Origin: a virus | Length of the DNA stretch: 25,796 nt | Reading direction: 5' to 3' (one strand) | IMG/VR virus record: IMGVR_UViG_3300044638_003496 | Span: 1 to 25,796 of that record | Part shown: positions 23,169-25,796 of the stretch, in pieces | How positions within the stretch are numbered: position 1 is the first letter of the stretch | How the letters are laid out: every line of letters begins with the position of its first letter | Made by a program: the position numbers and the translations under genes | Notes under the pieces: generated by a model | Told to the model about the DNA's origin: nothing | Databases searched by the model: none | What the model saw: only the letters and a program-made list of their open reading frames with translations

Positions 23169-24326
23169 ATGAATACATTAGACGAATTACTCAACCAAAT
23201 AGTATACAATGCACAGCCACCATTTGATGATAGTGTACTTACAAAAGGTACCTTTAAGATATTGTGTAGTATTGGTTCACGTTTGAATACTGACACCTAT
23301 ATTACCGAATCCCAAGCAACCTTGGCTCACAAAATCTTTGTTGATAACAGAAATGTAATATTGGCAAGATTTCCAGAAGCGATTGAATTGTTACTTCACC
23401 CTAAATGGAAATATTCATTTAGGGTGATCCATCAAGTTAGAAATATTTTTATCGAAGATAACAAAATTATTGTAGATTTTAACTTTAACCACAGTATTAA
23501 AACTGCAATAACTGAGTTATACACCGAGTATGCAATTAAATATACTCAAGAATCTATTACTAGACATGAAACTACATTGACTGAATTTGCAGTTGTGCAA
23601 ACACTGGAAAAACTGTCAATGTATCAGTTTAACATGTCAGATGATATAAAAGAGTATTACCACATAATTAAATCGTGGGATCCAACAGATGGTCTTAATA
23701 CATTTAATATAGCTAACATAATAGATAACCATTTGTTGTCTACATTAGTTAATGATGTTGGGGATGATGACCTTTCATCCCTATTGGTAAAGGATAGAAG
23801 TTTACGATATCAATATAAAACTGATATTGAATTACCAAATAATACATTAAGTGAAACGATTGCATCGCGCAAGACAACAAAACTATGGATAGATTCAACG
23901 AAACATTCAATGATTGATTTAATTACATCATTGCAAGAACTTAAACGTCTACCTATACTTTTTACATTTGATACAACTTATCCTAGTATCACTTTAAAAA
24001 ACTTATCCATGGTTTCAGAGGCATTGAGTGAAACCGGAATTGATGATAATGTTGGAGTATATTTCAGGATGAAAAATACTGGAGATGGTGTGACAATCAA
24101 CCAACTTATATCGAATAATAAGTATAATGCAGAATGCAATGATAATACAATAATTGCAGCTATTGATAGTAGAAAACTACCAAAATTTTTACTAGAAACA
24201 TCATGGAAACCGATGGCAGTAGTGGCAGTTGATCATGTGTTAAGAGCAGGAAGAACTGCAGTTTATGCAAGTTGCTGTGATTTAATTATTAATTATTATG
24301 TTGATGAACCAATAATTAGATATTAA
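23169..24326 (+). CDS. Conserved-looking protein between uvsY and uvsW, unknown function
   Basis: A 385-aa protein that I do not recognise. A GTG two codons upstream (23163) is a possible start, but it lies upstream of the predicted transcription start, so ATG 23169 is preferred. The N-terminal half is helical; the C-terminal ~130 residues alternate strands and helices (LPILFTFDT, IDDNVGVYFRMKN, NTIIAAIDSRKLPKFLLETS, WKPMAVVAVDHVLRAGRTAV, YASCCDLIINYY), a Rossmann-like rhythm with the core of a P-loop or helicase C-terminal domain, but no Walker motif is present. Position between uvsY and uvsW suggests a role in replication or recombination. It has its own consensus promoter and lacks a Shine-Dalgarno sequence. 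Confidence 0.75.
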   Translation: MNTLDELLNQIVYNAQPPFDDSVLTKGTFKILCSIGSRLNTDTYITESQATLAHKIFVDNRNVILARFPEAIELLLHPKWKYSFRVIHQVRNIFIEDNKIIVDFNFNHSIKTAITELYTEYAIKYTQESITRHETTLTEFAVVQTLEKLSMYQFNMSDDIKEYYHIIKSWDPTDGLNTFNIANIIDNHLLSTLVNDVGDDDLSSLLVKDRSLRYQYKTDIELPNNTLSETIASRKTTKLWIDSTKHSMIDLITSLQELKRLPILFTFDTTYPSITLKNLSMVSEALSETGIDDNVGVYFRMKNTGDGVTINQLISNNKYNAECNDNTIIAAIDSRKLPKFLLETSWKPMAVVAVDHVLRAGRTAVYASCCDLIINYYVDEPIIRY

Positions 24327-24374
24327 AATAATACGATCTTCAGGATGGAGATTGATACAAACAAGGATTAGTTT

Positions 24375-25796
24375 ATGACCGTTAGGTTAGTTATAAAAGA
24401 TGAAGTTAATATAAAACTAGAAAACCTTCCACTGGATGTGCGGAAGAAATTAGTTGCTACTTTCAAATATGAAATACCATATGCAAAGCATCAACCCGCA
24501 TATAAACTGGGACGATGGGACGGTATGGTTAGTTTATTTGGGTTGGGTGGTAATGGCTATTTAAGCCAACTAGAAAAGATACTTGAAATCATCGCCAATA
24601 TGGGTGTTACCATCAGTGATATATCTGATTTACGCAAGCCGGTGGATTTAAACTTTGATAAAGTTACCGAATCATATTGGGCAGATTTGGGTAAAACCTG
24701 GCCAATAGGACACCCAGCAGAGGGTGAGCCTATTATGTTACGTGATTACCAAGTTGATGCAATTAATCGATTCTTGGAGAACACGCAGAGTTTACAAGAA
24801 ATTGCTACTGGAGCTGGAAAATGTCAGCCCTATTCTAGTAAGGTATTGACAAATTTCGGTTGGAAAACTATGGGGGAGTTACAAGTTGGTGATTATGTCA
24901 TAACACCAACCGGTAAACCAGCAAAGATACTAGATACATATGAACCTGGTATTAAGGATGTATATGAATTAACATTTAGTGATGGTAGATCTACTAGATC
25001 ATGTGGTGATCATATTTGGAGAATATATAATATTGATTGGAAAAGATCAAGTACGGGTCCATATCGAAATATTTCAACTAATGAATTAATCAAATTAAAA
25101 TCATCTACTAAACGTAACATCGGTATTCCATTAGTTACGATGGAAGATGATAATGTTGATATTATGTTACCAATGGATCCGTGGTTGCTTGGGTTTTTAT
25201 TGGGTGATGGTAGTTTTAGAAATAACAAAGTTTCATTTACTTCTGCAGATCAAGAGTTAATTGATAAGGTTTCATCGAAATTGGATGTTAATTACAAGGT
25301 TAACCATATATCCAGGTATGATTATAGTATCACATTTGCAACCAATGAAATTTTGCAAGATAGTAAATCCAACTACCTGAAAAACAAAGATAGAAATTCG
25401 AATGACAATATTACTGATGTTAACAGTTCATTTCACAAATATGTACACATTTTAAAAGAACTAAATTTGATGGAAACATATAGTCATTCTAAATTTATAC
25501 CTGAAATTTATTTCACTGCAAGTTTAGAACAGAGATTTGAATTAATAAGAGGATTGGTTGATAGTGACGGAACCATTGATAAATCTAGTGTTACTTTCAC
25601 TAGTACTAGTTTAGAATTAGCTAAAGGATTTCAACAACTTATTCGTAGTGTTGGTGGTATTGCTAAAATGAAACATAAAACTAATAGAACATATATGTAT
25701 AATGGAACTCGTAAATCATGTAAAGATGCCTATCTTGTTACGACTAAATTTCCGAAACCTTGGATTCTTGCTTCATTGACTCGGAAAGTTAATGCT
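24375..25796 (+). CDS. uvsW: UvsW-like helicase, interrupted by an intein; 3' end beyond the window
   Basis: The frame is open for 474 codons to the window edge. UvsW is a superfamily 2 helicase that branch-migrates recombination intermediates and unwinds R-loops in T4. Residues 1-149 give the N-terminal domain (LPLDVRKKLVATFKYEIPYA, then YKLGRWDGMVSLF, GYLSQLEKILEII), followed by the Q-motif-like LRDYQVDAINRFLE and motif I LQEIATGAGK, broken after K149 by an intein starting at C150. Helicase motifs II-VI would lie beyond the intein and are outside the window. AAGGA lies upstream of the ATG. Identification rests on the N-terminal part and the gene order after uvsY. Confidence 0.85.
   Translation, partial: MTVRLVIKDEVNIKLENLPLDVRKKLVATFKYEIPYAKHQPAYKLGRWDGMVSLFGLGGNGYLSQLEKILEIIANMGVTISDISDLRKPVDLNFDKVTESYWADLGKTWPIGHPAEGEPIMLRDYQVDAINRFLENTQSLQEIATGAGKCQPYSSKVLTNFGWKTMGELQVGDYVITPTGKPAKILDTYEPGIKDVYELTFSDGRSTRSCGDHIWRIYNIDWKRSSTGPYRNISTNELIKLKSSTKRNIGIPLVTMEDDNVDIMLPMDPWLLGFLLGDGSFRNNKVSFTSADQELIDKVSSKLDVNYKVNHISRYDYSITFATNEILQDSKSNYLKNKDRNSNDNITDVNSSFHKYVHILKELNLMETYSHSKFIPEIYFTASLEQRFELIRGLVDSDGTIDKSSVTFTSTSLELAKGFQQLIRSVGGIAKMKHKTNRTYMYNGTRKSCKDAYLVTTKFPKPWILASLTRKVNA
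24822..25796 (+). mobile_element. Intein with LAGLIDADG nuclease in UvsW motif I, incomplete at window end
   Basis: It starts with C150 in CQPYSSKVLTNFGWKTMGEL followed by QVGDYVITPTG (block A). Block B is RSCGDHIW with H213 and W215. The LAGLIDADG helices are LLGFLLGDGSF (about residue 271-281) and LIRGLVDSDGTID (about 390-402). At least 325 residues are in the window; blocks F and G lie beyond it. The insertion point is GAGK-(T), the same Lys-Thr junction of Walker A that the TerL intein uses. It has a normal Cys1 but shares the B:12 Trp with the TerL intein. Confidence 0.9.

Overview
The window is part of the genome of a low-GC, T4-like contractile-tailed phage. The gene content matches the marine and freshwater branch of the T4 superfamily (the cyanophage and pelagiphage type) better than the enteric T4 group. 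The assignment rests on recognisable homologues of T4 gp15, gp14, gp13, gp1, gp18, gp19, a gp54/gp19-like tube protein, gp4, gp16, gp17, gp32, UvsX, UvsY and UvsW. Consensus sigma-70 promoters and AGGAG-type ribosome sites point to an ordinary bacterial host. The host itself cannot be named from the sequence.

Layout. Positions 8-2883 (minus strand) carry the neck and tail-completion genes gp15 and gp14. They diverge from gp13 (2940-3728, plus) across a palindrome that reads as two back-to-back T4-type late promoters. A nucleotide kinase (gp1, 3786-4478) follows with its own consensus sigma-70 promoter, and a small HNH endonuclease gene (4393-4785, minus) overlaps its 3' end. Positions 4853-10715 hold a very large tail sheath (gp18), tail tube (gp19), a second tube/baseplate-junction protein, a small conserved protein and head completion protein gp4. 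A broken homing endonuclease tail (10716-10993) separates gp4 from the small terminase gp16. Two virion-type proteins of unknown role follow. The large terminase gp17 (13322-15901) is split by an intein with a LAGLIDADG nuclease.

Positions 15909-20031 encode three overlapping or abutting proteins with Pro/Ala-rich linkers; the last has two peptidoglycan-binding domains. From 20032 the window changes to replication and recombination: a 217-bp regulatory region with two perfect sigma-70 promoters, then gp32, uvsX, a small acidic protein, uvsY, a 385-aa unknown with its own promoter, and uvsW. The uvsW gene contains another intein and runs off the window end.

How it works together. gp13, gp14, gp15, gp18, gp19 and the gp54-like protein build the neck and contractile tail. 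gp16, gp17 and gp4 package DNA and complete the head. gp1 feeds nucleotide synthesis. gp32, UvsX, UvsY and UvsW form the recombination-dependent replication machinery. The most notable features are: (i) selfish elements, with two inteins placed exactly inside the Walker A motifs of TerL and UvsW, an HNH gene and a nuclease relic; (ii) a TerL intein carrying the full Trp/Cys/Thr signature of class 3 inteins; (iii) promoters whose -10 element lies in the loop of a long inverted repeat, so that a hairpin can form only in read-through RNA, in one case hiding a ribosome binding site; (iv) several genes that look leaderless. No tRNA, rRNA, CRISPR array or insertion sequence was seen. No gene-free stretch exceeds 300 bases.
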